Assembly (NCBI RefSeq): GCF_003391115.1
Contig: NZ_QTJP01000001.1
Location: 620,001-684,000, forward strand
Source: Sphingomonas crusticola
GTDB lineage: Bacteria > Pseudomonadota > Alphaproteobacteria > Sphingomonadales > Sphingomonadaceae
Length of the DNA stretch: 64,000 nucleotides
Direction of reading: 5' to 3'
The notes under the pieces: model-generated
The model's database searches: none
Seen by the model: only the letters and a program-made list of their open reading frames with translations
Told to the model about the DNA's origin: nothing
Made by a program: the position numbers and the translations under genes
Shown here: piece after piece, positions 27,384 through 37,267 of the stretch
Layout of the letters: the number at the start of each line of letters is the position of its first letter
Position numbering within the stretch: the stretch's first letter is position 1

Positions 27384-29239
27384 ATCCTGCGCCTATGATT
27401 GCGCTGGTCGGCAATCCCAATGCCGGCAAATCCGCCTTGTTCAACGCGCTCACGGGCGCGCGCCAAAAGGTCGGCAATTATCCCGGCGTGACGGTTGAGC
27501 GCAAAGTCGGGCGCCTGTCACTGGACGATGGTCGGCCGCTGGAGCTGGTGGATCTGCCCGGCACCTACAGCCTGGACCCGCAAAGCCCTGACGAACAGGT
27601 GACGCGCGATGTCTTGTTCGGACGTCAGGCCGGCGAACGCACGCCATCCGCCCTGGTAGTGGTGGTCGACGCGACCAATCTCGACAATCATCTGCGGTTC
27701 GTCCTGCAGCTCGTCGCATTGCGTCTGCCGACAATCATCGCACTGAACATGATCGACATGGCCGAGCGTGACGGGCTGGAAATCGATATCGCCCGCCTGT
27801 CCGCGGAACTCGGCGTCCCGGTCGTGCCGACGGTTGCGGTGCGTAAGCGCGGGCTGGACGATCTGCGCGCCGCGCTCGGCCGTGCAGTCGGCGGCGGCGG
27901 CAAGCCTGCTTTCGCCGACGAACGGCCGGCGGACATAACGCTGCTGCAACGCGAGGCGCGGCGCATCGCGACAGCCGTGACGGTGCAGCAACATGAAGAG
28001 AATGGCTGGACGCGGCGCCTCGACCGGATCGCGCTCCACCCGGTAATTGGTCCGATCCTGCTGGCGTCGTTGATGTTCGTGATGTTCCAGGCGGTCTTTT
28101 CCTGGAGCCAGGCACCGATCGAATGGCTGGCTTCGGTCCAGGCCTTGCTGGCCGACGCGACGATCAGGGCCTTGCCGAGCAGCTTCATCCGCTCGCTGCT
28201 GGTCGAGGGGGTGATCAACGGCGTCGGCTCCGTCGTTGCCTTCCTCCCGCAGATCCTGATCCTGTTCTTCTTCATCCTGCTGCTGGAAGCATCCGGCTAT
28301 ATGGTCCGCGCGGCTTTCCTGATGGACCGTCTGATGGCCGGCGTCGGTCTGTCGGGCCGGGCCTTCATCCCCCTTCTCTCCTCTTTCGCCTGTGCGATTC
28401 CCGGCATCATGGCGACCCGCTCGATCGACGATCCCAAGGACCGGCTGACCACGATCCTGATCGCGCCTTTGATGACCTGCTCGGCCCGGCTGCCGGTTTA
28501 TGCGGTCGTGATCGGCGCCTTCATTCCAGCGCGTCGCGTATTACCGGGCGTCGGCCTGCAAGGGCTGGTCCTCTTCTGCCTCTATATCTCCGGGATCTTC
28601 GGCGCGATGGCGATGGCGGCGATCATCAAACGCACGATTGCCAAGAGCGGCAGCGGCGGTTTCATGATGGAATTGCCCAAATATCAGATGCCGGTTTGGC
28701 GCGACGTCGCCATCGGCCTGTGGCAGCGCGCGCTGATCTTCCTGCGCCGCGCCGGCACCGTTATCCTCATGGTGACGGCAGTCTTGTGGGTATTGACGTC
28801 CTACCCCAAAGCCCCCGCCGGCAGCGGCATCAAACAGAGTGAATATTCGATCGCGGGGCGGATCGCGTCCGGGCTCGAACCGATCGTGCGCCCGATCGGC
28901 TTCAACCACGCCATGGCGCTCGCGATCATCCCGGCAATGGCCGCGCGCGAGGTGGCGGTGTCGGCGCTCCAGACCGTCTATTCGATCGACGCAAGCGATG
29001 ACGAGAAGCTTGGCCAGGAGCGGCTTGCGCAGCGGCTGCGCGGCGCCTGGTCGCTGCCAACCGCGCTTGCCTTCCTCGCCTGGTTTGTCTTCGCGCCGCA
29101 ATGCCTGTCGACGATCGCCGTGATCCGGCGGGAGACCAATGGCTGGCTATGGCCCGGCGTGACACTCGGCTATCTTTTTGTGCTGGCTTGGCTTGCCGCC
29201 GGGGCCACTTTCTGGGTAGCCACGGCGCTCGGACTCTAG
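27380..29239 (+). CDS. feoB: ferrous iron transporter B
   Basis: FeoB imports Fe2+ across the inner membrane, using a cytoplasmic G domain. The 619-residue protein has G1 GNPNAGKS (11-18), the G3 motif DLPG (58-61), NMID (G4), then a membrane part with the two Gate repeats ([18 protein letters not shown] and the [13 protein letters not shown] segment). It is slightly shorter than the E. coli protein, typical of alphaproteobacteria. ATGA overlap with feoA makes a two-gene operon. The gene ends 16 bp before ssb. Confidence 0.95.
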   Translation: MNPAPMIALVGNPNAGKSALFNALTGARQKVGNYPGVTVERKVGRLSLDDGRPLELVDLPGTYSLDPQSPDEQVTRDVLFGRQAGERTPSALVVVVDATNLDNHLRFVLQLVALRLPTIIALNMIDMAERDGLEIDIARLSAELGVPVVPTVAVRKRGLDDLRAALGRAVGGGGKPAFADERPADITLLQREARRIATAVTVQQHEENGWTRRLDRIALHPVIGPILLASLMFVMFQAVFSWSQAPIEWLASVQALLADATIRALPSSFIRSLLVEGVINGVGSVVAFLPQILILFFFILLLEASGYMVRAAFLMDRLMAGVGLSGRAFIPLLSSFACAIPGIMATRSIDDPKDRLTTILIAPLMTCSARLPVYAVVIGAFIPARRVLPGVGLQGLVLFCLYISGIFGAMAMAAIIKRTIAKSGSGGFMMELPKYQMPVWRDVAIGLWQRALIFLRRAGTVILMVTAVLWVLTSYPKAPAGSGIKQSEYSIAGRIASGLEPIVRPIGFNHAMALAIIPAMAAREVAVSALQTVYSIDASDDEKLGQERLAQRLRGAWSLPTALAFLAWFVFAPQCLSTIAVIRRETNGWLWPGVTLGYLFVLAWLAAGATFWVATALGL

Positions 29240-29255
29240 GAACGGAACAAGAAAC

Positions 29256-29768
29256 ATGGCCGGCAGCGTCAATAAGGTAATCCTCGTCGGCAATCTCGGC
29301 CGCGATCCCGAATCGCGCAGCTTCCAGAATGGCGGCAAGGTTGTGAACCTGCGCATCGCCACGTCGGAGACGTGGAAGGACCGCAATTCGGGCGAGCGCA
29401 AGGAGAAGACCGAATGGCATTCGGTCGCGATTTTCAGCGAAGGCCTGGCCAACGTCGCCGAGAAATATCTGCGCAAGGGCAGCAAGGTTTATCTCGAGGG
29501 CGCACTCCAGACTCGCAAGTGGCAGGGCCAGGACGGTCAGGACAAATATTCGACGGAAATCGTGCTGCAGGGCTTCAATGCGGTGCTGGTGCTGCTCGAC
29601 AAGCGCGAGGGCGAAGGTGGCGGCCGCAGCGGCGGCTGGGATGACGACGCCGGCAACGACTTCAACTCGAGCTTCGCCGGTAGCGACGGTGCCGCGCCAC
29701 GCGGCGGATCGGCCGGCGGCCGCCCGGCGGCATTCGACAGCGACCTGGATGACGACGTTCCGTTCTGA
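29256..29768 (+). CDS. ssb: single-stranded DNA-binding protein
   Basis: SSB coats single-stranded DNA and recruits repair and replication proteins. The 170-residue protein has an OB fold over residues 1-110 ([36 protein letters not shown]), then a Gly/Ser-rich linker and the acidic tip DDDVPF that binds partner proteins. Length and both ends are complete. The next 110 bp contain the Pho box for the following transporter gene. Confidence 0.97.
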   Translation: MAGSVNKVILVGNLGRDPESRSFQNGGKVVNLRIATSETWKDRNSGERKEKTEWHSVAIFSEGLANVAEKYLRKGSKVYLEGALQTRKWQGQDGQDKYSTEIVLQGFNAVLVLLDKREGEGGGRSGGWDDDAGNDFNSSFAGSDGAAPRGGSAGGRPAAFDSDLDDDVPF

Positions 29769-29810
29769 AAGGGCATGATCCCGCCCGCGCGAATGGGCTG
29801 ACCATCTCTC

Positions 29811-29828
29811 CTGTCATCGTCCTGTCAT
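29811..29828 (+). promoter_or_regulatory. Pho box upstream of the phosphate transporter gene
   Basis: Two perfect CTGTCAT heptamers (29811-29817 and 29822-29828) are separated by 4 bp (CGTC). This is the canonical PhoB box layout with 11-bp periodicity. It lies 49 bp before the ATG of the transporter gene. No clear -10 element was identified, so activation versus repression cannot be decided from sequence. Confidence 0.85.
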
Positions 29829-29877
29829 CTCGAACGGCAAAGAGCTGTTCGAGTCGGGGGACGATCAGGAGAGGCCG

Positions 29878-31524
29878 ATGGCCAGCAGCACACTCGCGAC
29901 GGAAGACCGGCCGAAAAGCCACATCAAGCTCGACCACAAGATCCATCCGCTGGCGACGATCCTGTTCGCCGGCGTGCTGGCGGCCGGGCTGCTCTTCGCC
30001 GGTTACAACATCTTCAACGATACCGCCCATGTCGGCGAGCCGCTCGCGATCGGCGCATTCCTGTTCCTCGGCCTCGCATTGCTGATCGCCTTGGGCTTCG
30101 AATTCGTAAACGGCTTCCACGATACCGCCAATGCGGTCGCGACCGTGATCTACACCAATTCGCTGGCTCCGGTCGTGGCGGTGATCTGGTCCGGCTGCTG
30201 GAACTTCATCGGCGTGATCGTCTCGACCGGCGCGGTCGCTTACTCGATCATTACATTGCTGCCGGTCGACCTGATCCTGCACGTCGGCAGTGCCGGCGGC
30301 TATGCCATGATCTTTGCGCTGTTGATCGCGGCAGTGGTGTGGAATCTCGGCACCTGGTGGCTCGGGCTGCCCAATTCGTCGAGCCATGCGCTGATCGGGT
30401 CGATCCTGGGTGTCGGCCTCGCCAATCAGCTGATGGCGGCGGGGGGTGCGGGCGGCACCTCGGGCGTGGAATGGAGCCAGGCCCAAAGCGTCTTGCTCAC
30501 CCTTCTGGTCAGCCCGATCATCGGCTTTCTCGGCGCGATGGTGTTGCTGTGGGTCATGAAGCGGGTCATTCCCGATCCCAAGCTGTACGAGGAACCGCAA
30601 GGCGATACCCCGCCGCCATGGCATATCCGCTCGCTGCTGATCTTCACCTGCACCGCCGTCTCCTTCGCGCACGGCGGCAATGATGGGCAGAAGGGCATGG
30701 GCCTGATCATGCTGATCCTGATCGGCGTGGCGCCGACGGCCTACGCGCTCAACCGAACCATGCCGGACAGCTCGACGCCTGCCTTCATCCAGGCAGTGAG
30801 CGACGCGCATACCGTGTTCGTCGGGCATGCCGCCGGTGCGCCGGCCGTGACGCCGCAGGCCGCGTCGCAAGTGCTGACGACGGCGTTGAAAACGCATCAG
30901 GCCGAGAAGCCCGAAGTCTATGCCGCCCTCGACCAGGTTTCCGGCGACATTACGCAGGAGCTCAAGAATTATGGCGCGATCGCCCATGTGCCGGCAGCCG
31001 CGACCCGCAACCTGAGGAACCAGATGTATCTGGTCTATGATACGTTGAGGCTGCTGACCAAGGACAAGGAAAAAGCCAAGAACGACTTCCCGAACGGTGG
31101 CGACAAGAAGCTCAAAACCTATCAGGACCTGCTGGAAAAGGGCACGCGCTACATCCCGACCTGGGTCAAGATCTCGGTCGCGCTGGCACTCGGCCTGGGG
31201 ACGATGGTAGGCTGGAAGCGGATCGTCGTTACCGTCGGGGAGAAGATCGGCAAGACGCACCTGACCTATGGCATGGGCGCCGCCGCCGAACTGATGGCCG
31301 CCAGCACGATATTGCTCGCTCAGTTCAAGGGCATGCCGGTCTCAACCACCCATATCCTCTCAAGCGGCGTGGCTGGCGCGATGGCAGGCAATGGCTCGGG
31401 TGTGCAGGTCAGCACCGTCCGCAATATCGCGCTCGCATGGGTGACGACCCTTCCCGCAGCGATGGCAATCGCCGGCCTACTCTATGTGATTTTCCTGCAG
31501 ATCGCCCGCGCGTTCGGCGGCTGA
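29878..31524 (+). CDS. inorganic phosphate transporter, PiT family
   Basis: The 548-residue membrane protein has the two inverted PiT signatures: GFHDTANAVATVIYTNSLAP in the N-terminal half and PVSTTHILSSGVAGAMAG in the C-terminal half, with LPNSSSHALIGSILG and FAHGGNDGQKGMG. It should be a proton or sodium coupled phosphate carrier. A long central hydrophilic region (about residues 295-415) is cytoplasmic. A GGAGAGG site precedes the ATG. The Pho box upstream places it under PhoB control, consistent with phosphate as substrate. Confidence 0.93.
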   Translation: MASSTLATEDRPKSHIKLDHKIHPLATILFAGVLAAGLLFAGYNIFNDTAHVGEPLAIGAFLFLGLALLIALGFEFVNGFHDTANAVATVIYTNSLAPVVAVIWSGCWNFIGVIVSTGAVAYSIITLLPVDLILHVGSAGGYAMIFALLIAAVVWNLGTWWLGLPNSSSHALIGSILGVGLANQLMAAGGAGGTSGVEWSQAQSVLLTLLVSPIIGFLGAMVLLWVMKRVIPDPKLYEEPQGDTPPPWHIRSLLIFTCTAVSFAHGGNDGQKGMGLIMLILIGVAPTAYALNRTMPDSSTPAFIQAVSDAHTVFVGHAAGAPAVTPQAASQVLTTALKTHQAEKPEVYAALDQVSGDITQELKNYGAIAHVPAAATRNLRNQMYLVYDTLRLLTKDKEKAKNDFPNGGDKKLKTYQDLLEKGTRYIPTWVKISVALALGLGTMVGWKRIVVTVGEKIGKTHLTYGMGAAAELMAASTILLAQFKGMPVSTTHILSSGVAGAMAGNGSGVQVSTVRNIALAWVTTLPAAMAIAGLLYVIFLQIARAFGG

Positions 31525-31528
31525 TCGC

Positions 31529-32047
31529 CTAGAGCTTGTCCTTGAGGGCCTTAAGAGCGGCGAAGGGGCCGGCATCCTCCTCGCCGATCACGCCGGCCTG
31601 GCGCAATTTGTCGTCGGCGTCCGGCGCGCGCGGGAAAGGATCGAGCGCCAGCGCCAGTGTCTGCGCGACCGCCTCGCCGAGATCGATCGCGCTGCCCTCG
31701 TAGAAGATTTCGTCGAGGTCGCTTTCGGCGAGTTCCATTTCCTCGTCGGGATCGTCGACGGCGCGCAGCGGCACGAAGCGCAGGGTGAAGGTCTCCACGA
31801 TCACGGCAGGAACCGGCTCGCCGCTCGCGACGCAGGCCTGAACGACCTCCGCTTGCAACTTGCCGGTAGCGATCACGACCTCGCCGTCGCGCACCAGCTC
31901 GGCCGTGGCCTCGAGCCGATCCAGGCCGATCAGGTCGAAGCGCTCGGCGAGCGCCGCGCGCTCGCTCTCATCCGCATCTATCGCAATGCTGCGGGGGGCG
32001 CCGCCAAGCTCGTCGAGACGAAACGGGCGCGAGAATTCGGGTGTCAT
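31529..32047 (-). CDS. YceD/DUF177 family protein
   Basis: The acidic protein of about 172 residues matches DUF177 (YceD): a central block AEVVQACVASGEPVPA with a single cysteine followed by FTLRFVP, and an acidic stretch DEEMELAESDLDEIFYEG. In many bacteria yceD precedes rpmF, but here rpmF is not adjacent; instead it follows the UBCC chaperone gene, the usual alphaproteobacterial arrangement. A link to 23S rRNA or ribosome biogenesis is known only loosely. I chose the ATG at 32047 (ATGA overlap, AGGGAG upstream) over a GTG at 32056. Confidence 0.85.
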   Translation of the reverse strand: MTPEFSRPFRLDELGGAPRSIAIDADESERAALAERFDLIGLDRLEATAELVRDGEVVIATGKLQAEVVQACVASGEPVPAVIVETFTLRFVPLRAVDDPDEEMELAESDLDEIFYEGSAIDLGEAVAQTLALALDPFPRAPDADDKLRQAGVIGEEDAGPFAALKALKDKL

Positions 32048-32562
32048 TCCGGCCACTCTCCCTCAATCAGCGACTCGGTAGGCGCCGCCGCGAGGCGGTT
32101 ACGCAGGTCGAGCAGCCCGTTTCGCACCTCCGCGAGCGCTGCCGAGCCGGAAATCATGCCCCGGTAAATGTTGCGCTGGATCACGTCGTCCAGATCGCCG
32201 CCCGCAAAGGCTTCGCGGAGCGCCCCGAGTCGTCCGCCGAGCGCACCCATCATCCGGCCGATATGCTTGCCGACGACGATGTCGCCGATCCCACGCTGGC
32301 GCAATTGGCCATCCATGTCGTCGACGAACAATTCGGTAAGGTACGCCGATGGCGCTCGCGCGGAATCGCCGTCGGTCTCCAAGCGCAACAGTACCAAGCT
32401 GAGAATCGCCGCGACCATGTCGAAACGGCCGTCCAAAGTGTCGGGCACGCGACCATCACGATACCAGGCCGGACGGCGTGCCTCCGCCACCACAGCGCGA
32501 TAGAGCGGGGCAAGCCGGTCACGCTCCGCGTGCCCGAACAGACGACGCCATACTCCTATCAT
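32044..32562 (-). CDS. ubiquinol-cytochrome c chaperone (UBCC/CBP3 family)
   Basis: The 172-residue protein matches the bacterial relatives of mitochondrial Cbp3: LYRAVVAEARRPAWYRDGRVPDT at the N-terminus and a DMDGQLRQRGIGDIVVGKHI block. In mitochondria Cbp3 assists assembly of cytochrome b of complex III; the bacterial role is presumed similar. It overlaps the YceD gene by ATGA, so both are made together. It diverges from bamE, with a 161-bp promoter region between them. Confidence 0.88.
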   Translation of the reverse strand: MIGVWRRLFGHAERDRLAPLYRAVVAEARRPAWYRDGRVPDTLDGRFDMVAAILSLVLLRLETDGDSARAPSAYLTELFVDDMDGQLRQRGIGDIVVGKHIGRMMGALGGRLGALREAFAGGDLDDVIQRNIYRGMISGSAALAEVRNGLLDLRNRLAAAPTESLIEGEWPE

Positions 32563-32723
32563 TCACCGCATCTCCCGGTCCGCGACTTGCAGAGCCTGTC
32601 GGGGCCGCATATTGAGGCCGCGGCGCGCGGTTGCAATCCCGAGGCGCGAGACTGTGCCGCTCAGGCTGAGTTCAGCCACGGGCAGCCAGGCTCAATTGAT
32701 CGTCGGGAAAGGGTTTTTCGTAC

Positions 32724-33194
32724 ATGGCAGCATCACTCAAGCGCGGGGCGATCGCGGCGCTGGCTTTGGTGGCGCTTGGCGGCTGCGCGGAGGTGCGCGA
32801 TCACAAGGGCTATGTCGTGGACACCACGCTGATCAACAGCGTCCAGCCCGGCGTCGACAATAAGGACTCGGTCACCAAGACGCTTGGGCGGCCGACTTTC
32901 GACAGCCAGTTCGACCAGGGCAGCACCTGGTACTATCTGTCGCGCACCACCCGCCAGCTCGCTTTCAGCACGCCGCATGCGACCGAGCAGACCTTGTTGG
33001 CGGTACGCTTCGCCGCCAATGGCGATGTTGCCTCGGTCCAGCGGACGGGCGTCGAAACCATTCGCGACGTTCAGCCCTACGGCAAGAAAACGCCCGTGCT
33101 TGGCGCCCGCCATACCTTTTTCTCGGAATTGTTCGGCAATATCCAGGCCGGCACAACCGACCGCGCCTCCACCGCCGACAATCCCGGCGGCTGA
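32724..33194 (+). CDS. bamE: outer membrane protein assembly factor BamE
   Basis: BamE (SmpA/OmlA) is a small lipoprotein of the BAM complex that inserts outer-membrane beta-barrel proteins. The 156-residue protein has a lipoprotein signal ending in LGGC (cysteine about residue 21). The BamE core follows: INSVQPGVDNKDSVTKTLGRPTF and STWYYLSRT. A C-terminal tail of about 45 residues is longer than in E. coli, as is normal in alphaproteobacteria. It is monocistronic and ends in repeat DNA. Confidence 0.9.
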   Translation: MAASLKRGAIAALALVALGGCAEVRDHKGYVVDTTLINSVQPGVDNKDSVTKTLGRPTFDSQFDQGSTWYYLSRTTRQLAFSTPHATEQTLLAVRFAANGDVASVQRTGVETIRDVQPYGKKTPVLGARHTFFSELFGNIQAGTTDRASTADNPGG

Positions 33195-33202
33195 CGCAAT
33201 GT

Positions 33203-33262
33203 CCCCCGGCGAAAGCCGGGGTCCAGTCCCGCCATTACAGCTGGATCCCGGCCTTCGCCGGG
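33203..33262. repeat. inverted repeat of the CCCCGGCGAAAGCCGGGG family
   Basis: Left arm 33204-33226 and right arm 33241-33262 are inverted copies (CCCGGCGAAxGCCGGGxTCCAG) that are themselves internally palindromic, separated by 14 bp. The element fills the gap between the convergent bamE and malic enzyme genes; a solitary arm is at 4187-4204. Confidence 0.85.
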
Positions 33263-33278
33263 AAACAGTTTCTGTCAG

Positions 33279-35543
33279 CTAGTGCGCGATGCCCGCTGCC
33301 GCCAACACGGCGAGAGTCAGCAACTCCGATGCCGTCGCGGACATGGTCGCGATCTGCACCGGCTTTTCCATGCCGACCAGCATCGGCCCGATCACGGCAT
33401 CTCCGTCGACCTCGCGCAGCAATTTGGCCGAGAGATTGGCCGATTGCAGGCCCGGCATGATCAGCACGTTGGCGGGACCGGACAGCCGGCTGAACGGATA
33501 GGCTTTGCGCAGATTGGGATTGAGCGCGACGTCGGGCGCCATCTCGCCCTCAAACTCGAACCCGGGATCCTTTTCTTCCAGCAACGCCACCGCGTCGCGG
33601 ACATTGTCGATCCATTCGCCCGGCGGGTTGCCGAAGGTCGAATAGGACAGGAAGGCGACGCGCGGCTCATGGCCCATGCGCCGCGCGACCGCAGCCGTGT
33701 GCTGCGCGATCGCGACCAATTCCTTGGGCGTCGGCCGCTCGGTCACCATCGTGTCGGCCATGAACACCGTGTGCTTCTTGCCGACGATGACATGGATGCC
33801 ACAGGGCCGGCGGCCTTCGATCGGATCGATCACGCGCCGAACCTGACGCAAGGTCTTGCCGTAGGTGCGGGTGATGCCGGTGATCATCGCATCGGCTTCG
33901 CCCAACGCCAGCAGGAGCGCGCCGAAGATGTTGCGGTCCTGGTTGACCATCGCTTCGACCTCGCGGCGCAGATATCCCCGCCGCTGCAGCCGTGCGTAGA
34001 GGTACTCGACCATTTGCGGCACGAGCGGCGAATGACGGCTGTTATGCAGCTCGAAGCTGTCGGGATCCTCGACGCCGAGCGCCCGCAATTTATCGGGCAC
34101 CTCGTCGCGGCCCACCAGCACCGGCGTACCGTAGCCGCCATCGCGGAACGCGATCGCCGCGCGCAGCACCACTTCTTCCTCAGCTTCTGCGAAGACGACG
34201 CGCTTGGGATTGGCACGCGCATTGGCATGGGCGAGCGTCAGCACTGACGTCGCCGGGCTCAGCCGGCCCTTCAGTTTCTCGCGATAGGCCGCAAAATCGT
34301 CGATCTGCTTGCGCGCGACCCCGGTCCGCATCGCGGCTTCGGCGACGGCGGCCGGGATGATCTCCATCAGGCGAGGATCGAACGGCGCGGGGATGATATA
34401 ATCGGGGCCGAAGCGCGGCGCATGGCCCCCATAGGCGGCCGCCACTTCCTCGGGCACCTGCTGGCGCGCGAGGCTGGCGAGCGCCTCGGCGGCTGCGATC
34501 TTCATCTCCTCGTTGATGGCGGTCGCGCGTACGTCGAGCGCGCCGCGGAAGATGAACGGGAAGCCGAGTACGTTATTGACCTGGTTGGGATAGTCAGAGC
34601 GGCCGGTGGCGATGATCGCGTCCGGGCGGACCGCCTTGGCCTCGGGCGGCGTGATCTCGGGATCGGGATTGGCCATGGCGAAGATGATCGGGCGCTTGGC
34701 CATCGCCTTCACCATCTCCGGCTTCAGCGCACCGGCGGCCGACAGGCCGAGAAAGACGTCGGCACCGACCAGAGCTTCCGTGAGAGTGCGCCGATCCGTA
34801 ACCGCGGCGTGCGCCGACTTCCACTGGTCCATGCTGTCGGTACGGCCCTGGTAGATCACGCCCGAGCGATCGCACATCAGCACCTTGTCGGGCGAAACTC
34901 CCATCGCCTTGATCAGCTCGGTGCAGGCGATCGCGGCCGCACCCGCGCCGTTGACGACAACGTGGATATCCTTGAGCTCGCGCCCGGTCAGATAACAGGC
35001 ATTGATCAGGCCGGCGGCGGTGATGATCGCGGTGCCGTGCTGATCGTCATGCATTACCGGAATGTTCATGCGTTCGCGCAGGGTCTGCTCGATCACGAAA
35101 CATTCCGGCGCCTTGATATCCTCAAGGTTGATGCCGCCGAACGACGGCTCCAGCAAAGCGACCGCGTTGCAGAAGGCGTCGACATCCTCGGTCGCGAGCT
35201 CAAGATCGATCGCATCGACGTCGGCAAAGCGCTTGAACAGCACCGCCTTGCCTTCCATCACCGGCTTCGACGCCAGCGCGCCGAGATTGCCGAGGCCAAG
35301 GATGGCGGTGCCATTGGAGATCACGGCGACCAGATTGCCCTTGGCGGTATAATCATAAGCCGCATCGGGATTTTCGGCGATGGCCAGCACCGGCACCGCC
35401 ACGCCCGGCGAATAAGCCAGGCTGAGGTCGCGCTGCGTGGCCATCGGCTTCGAGGCGACGATCTCGATTTTGCCCGGCCGGCCGGACGCATGATAATCGA
35501 GCGCCTCGCGCTCCGAAAACTGGATGTTGCTACCTTCGGCCAT
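33279..35543 (-). CDS. maeB: NADP-dependent malic enzyme with C-terminal phosphotransacetylase domain
   Basis: The 754-residue protein decarboxylates malate to pyruvate, making NADPH. The malic enzyme part (about 1-430) shows [22 protein letters not shown] and the NADP-binding [15 protein letters not shown]. The rest (about 440-754) is a PTA_PTB domain, which in this family usually acts as an acetyl-CoA regulatory domain without catalysis. The start at 35543 ([10 protein letters not shown]) matches family members. It is convergent with bamE and diverges from gapR. Confidence 0.95.
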   Translation of the reverse strand: MAEGSNIQFSEREALDYHASGRPGKIEIVASKPMATQRDLSLAYSPGVAVPVLAIAENPDAAYDYTAKGNLVAVISNGTAILGLGNLGALASKPVMEGKAVLFKRFADVDAIDLELATEDVDAFCNAVALLEPSFGGINLEDIKAPECFVIEQTLRERMNIPVMHDDQHGTAIITAAGLINACYLTGRELKDIHVVVNGAGAAAIACTELIKAMGVSPDKVLMCDRSGVIYQGRTDSMDQWKSAHAAVTDRRTLTEALVGADVFLGLSAAGALKPEMVKAMAKRPIIFAMANPDPEITPPEAKAVRPDAIIATGRSDYPNQVNNVLGFPFIFRGALDVRATAINEEMKIAAAEALASLARQQVPEEVAAAYGGHAPRFGPDYIIPAPFDPRLMEIIPAAVAEAAMRTGVARKQIDDFAAYREKLKGRLSPATSVLTLAHANARANPKRVVFAEAEEEVVLRAAIAFRDGGYGTPVLVGRDEVPDKLRALGVEDPDSFELHNSRHSPLVPQMVEYLYARLQRRGYLRREVEAMVNQDRNIFGALLLALGEADAMITGITRTYGKTLRQVRRVIDPIEGRRPCGIHVIVGKKHTVFMADTMVTERPTPKELVAIAQHTAAVARRMGHEPRVAFLSYSTFGNPPGEWIDNVRDAVALLEEKDPGFEFEGEMAPDVALNPNLRKAYPFSRLSGPANVLIMPGLQSANLSAKLLREVDGDAVIGPMLVGMEKPVQIATMSATASELLTLAVLAAAGIAH

Positions 35544-35661
35544 TTTGGCTCCGCTCCCGATCGACCTCCACCTAGCCAGCGTTTTCGCCGCCGTCACCCC
35601 ATTGCGAAGCCGGTACGCTAGCGGCTAGTCGCCGCGCTCACCAGAATCACGGGGACAGGCA

Positions 35662-35901
35662 ATGTCAGATACGGTTGCGGCGGATCAGCTGCGCCTCTTC
35701 ATCGAGCGGATCGAACGGCTCGAGGAAGAGAAGAAGGGCATGGCGGACGATATCCGCGACGTTTATTCCGAAGCCAAGAGCCAGGGCTATGATAGCAAGA
35801 CGATGCGCGCGATCGTGCGCCTGCGCAAAATGGAAAAGCATGCCCGCGACGAAGCCGAGGCACTGCTCGATACTTACAAGGCTGCGCTCGGCCTGAACTG
35901 A
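35662..35901 (+). CDS. gapR: nucleoid-associated protein GapR (DUF2312)
   Basis: The 79-residue coiled-coil protein matches GapR/UPF0335: [20 protein letters not shown] at the N-terminus, then [12 protein letters not shown] and a [14 protein letters not shown] helix. GapR clamps AT-rich, overtwisted DNA ahead of replication forks and stimulates topoisomerases in Caulobacter. It is almost restricted to alphaproteobacteria, supporting the taxonomic call. It is monocistronic, 98 bp before yebC. Confidence 0.95.
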   Translation: MSDTVAADQLRLFIERIERLEEEKKGMADDIRDVYSEAKSQGYDSKTMRAIVRLRKMEKHARDEAEALLDTYKAALGLN

Positions 35902-35999
35902 ACCGGCCCGAGCCGAAAAGGGGCCGAGTTGATGCCGGGGATGCCGCGCGCTAGGAGTGCGGCTCCTCCCTCCATTCGAGAAAAGAAGAAGCGGGCGCC

Positions 36000-36743
36000 A
36001 TGGCCGGCCATAGCAAATTCAAGAACATCATGCACCGCAAGGGTGCGCAGGATAAGAAGCGCGGGGCCTTGTTCTCCAAACTCTCGCGCGAGATCACGGT
36101 CGCGGCCCGCTCCGGCCTGCCCGATCCGAACATGAACGCTCGGCTGCGCGCTGCGGTCATCACCGCGCGCAAGGAAGGGCTGCCCAAGGAAAACATCGAA
36201 CGCTCGATCAACAAGGCCTCCGGCGGCGATGCTGAGGCCTATGAAGAGATCCGCTACGAGGGCTTCGGCCCGGGCGGAGTTTCCCTCATCGTGGAAACGC
36301 TGACCGACAATCGCAACCGCACCGCCACCAATGTGCGGCTCGGCCTCTCCAAGAATGGCGGGAATCTCGGTGCCCCCAATTCGGTGAGTCACGCCTTCGA
36401 TCGACTCGGGCTGATCAGTTACCCTGCCTCGGCGGGCGACGCCGAGAAGGTCTTCGAAGCGGCGCTGGAAGCCGGTGCCGAGGATGTCGAAAGCAGCGAA
36501 GACGGCCACTCGATCTGGACGGCGCTCGACACGCTGCACGGCGTCGCCAAGGCGCTCGAGCCGGTGTTGGGCGAGGCCGAAGGCGTCAAACTGGCGTGGC
36601 GTCCGCAAACCCAGATCACGCTCGATGAGGCACAGGCCGGCCAGCTTCTCAAGCTGATCGACGCGCTCGACGACGACGACGACGTCCAGACCGTCTGGGG
36701 CAATTACGACATCCCGGACGACGTCATGGAGAAGCTGTCCTGA
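36000..36743 (+). CDS. YebC/PmpR family protein
   Basis: The 247-residue protein is the universal YebC/TACO1 family: [21 protein letters not shown] start, central [15 protein letters not shown], and the VVETMVDx-type acidic C-terminal domain ([18 protein letters not shown]). The family has been described both as DNA-binding regulators and, more recently, as ribosome-associated factors that relieve stalling on proline stretches. It is the first gene of the yebC-ruvC-ruvA unit. Its TGA overlaps the ATG of a 10-codon leader frame (TGATG). Confidence 0.95.
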   Translation: MAGHSKFKNIMHRKGAQDKKRGALFSKLSREITVAARSGLPDPNMNARLRAAVITARKEGLPKENIERSINKASGGDAEAYEEIRYEGFGPGGVSLIVETLTDNRNRTATNVRLGLSKNGGNLGAPNSVSHAFDRLGLISYPASAGDAEKVFEAALEAGAEDVESSEDGHSIWTALDTLHGVAKALEPVLGEAEGVKLAWRPQTQITLDEAQAGQLLKLIDALDDDDDVQTVWGNYDIPDDVMEKLS

Positions 36744-36775
36744 TGCTTCCTCCCGCCCGCGGGAGGAAGGGCTGA
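36743..36775 (+). CDS. 10-codon leader frame overlapping yebC stop and ruvC start
   Basis: ATG at 36743 overlaps the yebC TGA. The frame reads [10 protein letters not shown] and stops at TGA 36773-36775, which overlaps the CTG (36772-36774) inferred to start ruvC. It runs through a 10-bp hairpin (36747-36770, CTTCCTCCCG / CGGGAGGAAG) whose 3' arm contains the ruvC ribosome site. Ribosomes translating it would open that hairpin, so it may couple yebC and ruvC translation. This function is inference from layout. Confidence 0.4.
   Translation: MLPPARGRKG
36747..36770 (+). promoter_or_regulatory. hairpin that masks the ruvC ribosome-binding site
   Basis: A perfect 10-bp stem with a 4-nt loop pairs CTTCCTCCCG with CGGGAGGAAG. 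The GGAGG of the second arm is the only ribosome site for ruvC, 5 nt before its CTG. No T-tract follows, so it is not an intrinsic terminator. Confidence 0.6.
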
Positions 36776-37257
36776 TCCTGATCGGCCTCGATCCGGGCCT
36801 CGGCACGACCGGCTGGGGCGTGATCGCAGCGGAAGGCAATCGGCTGAGCCACGTCGCCAACGGCCAGGTGAAGACCAACAGCGCCGATGCCCTGCCCGCC
36901 CGGCTGGCGGCGTTGCACGATGCGTTGGGTGCGCTGTTCGACACGCATCAGCCAAAAGCGGCGGCGGTCGAGGAAGTGTTCGTCAACATGAACCCGCAAT
37001 CGACGCTCAAGCTCGGCCAGGCACGGGGCGTCGTCCTGCTGGCGGCGGCACGGCACGGCCTCGACGTCGGCGAATATGCGCCGAGTGTGGTGAAGAAGGC
37101 GGTGGTTGGCACCGGCGGGGCCGACAAGGCGCAGGTCCACGCCATGGTCGCGCGCCTGCTGCCGGGCACGAAGATCGCGGGCCCCGATGCCGCCGACGCA
37201 CTCGCGGTCGCGATCACCCACGCCCACCATCTGGCGAGCGCGCGGCGGCTGGGCTAG
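36772..37257 (+). CDS. ruvC: crossover junction endodeoxyribonuclease RuvC (CTG start)
   Basis: RuvC cuts Holliday junctions. The 161-residue protein reads [17 protein letters not shown] from its first codons, placing catalytic Asp at residue 7 as in E. coli, with Glu67/Glu68 and the GPDAADALA aspartates following. No ATG, GTG or TTG lies in frame between the yebC end and this motif. A GTG at 36820 would delete Asp7. The best start is CTG at 36772, five nt after GGAGG, overlapping the leader stop as CTGA. ruvA follows 10 bp downstream. Confidence 0.9.
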   Translation: MILIGLDPGLGTTGWGVIAAEGNRLSHVANGQVKTNSADALPARLAALHDALGALFDTHQPKAAAVEEVFVNMNPQSTLKLGQARGVVLLAAARHGLDVGEYAPSVVKKAVVGTGGADKAQVHAMVARLLPGTKIAGPDAADALAVAITHAHHLASARRLG

Positions 37258-37267
37258 TCTGGCCGCG

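Noticed and set aside
36747-36770. Intrinsic terminator between yebC and ruvC
   Set aside because: There is no T-tract, and the 3' arm is the ruvC ribosome site, so a translational role fits better.
36820-37257. ruvC starting at the GTG at 36820
   Set aside because: It would remove the conserved first strand and catalytic Asp7, which are encoded intact just upstream.
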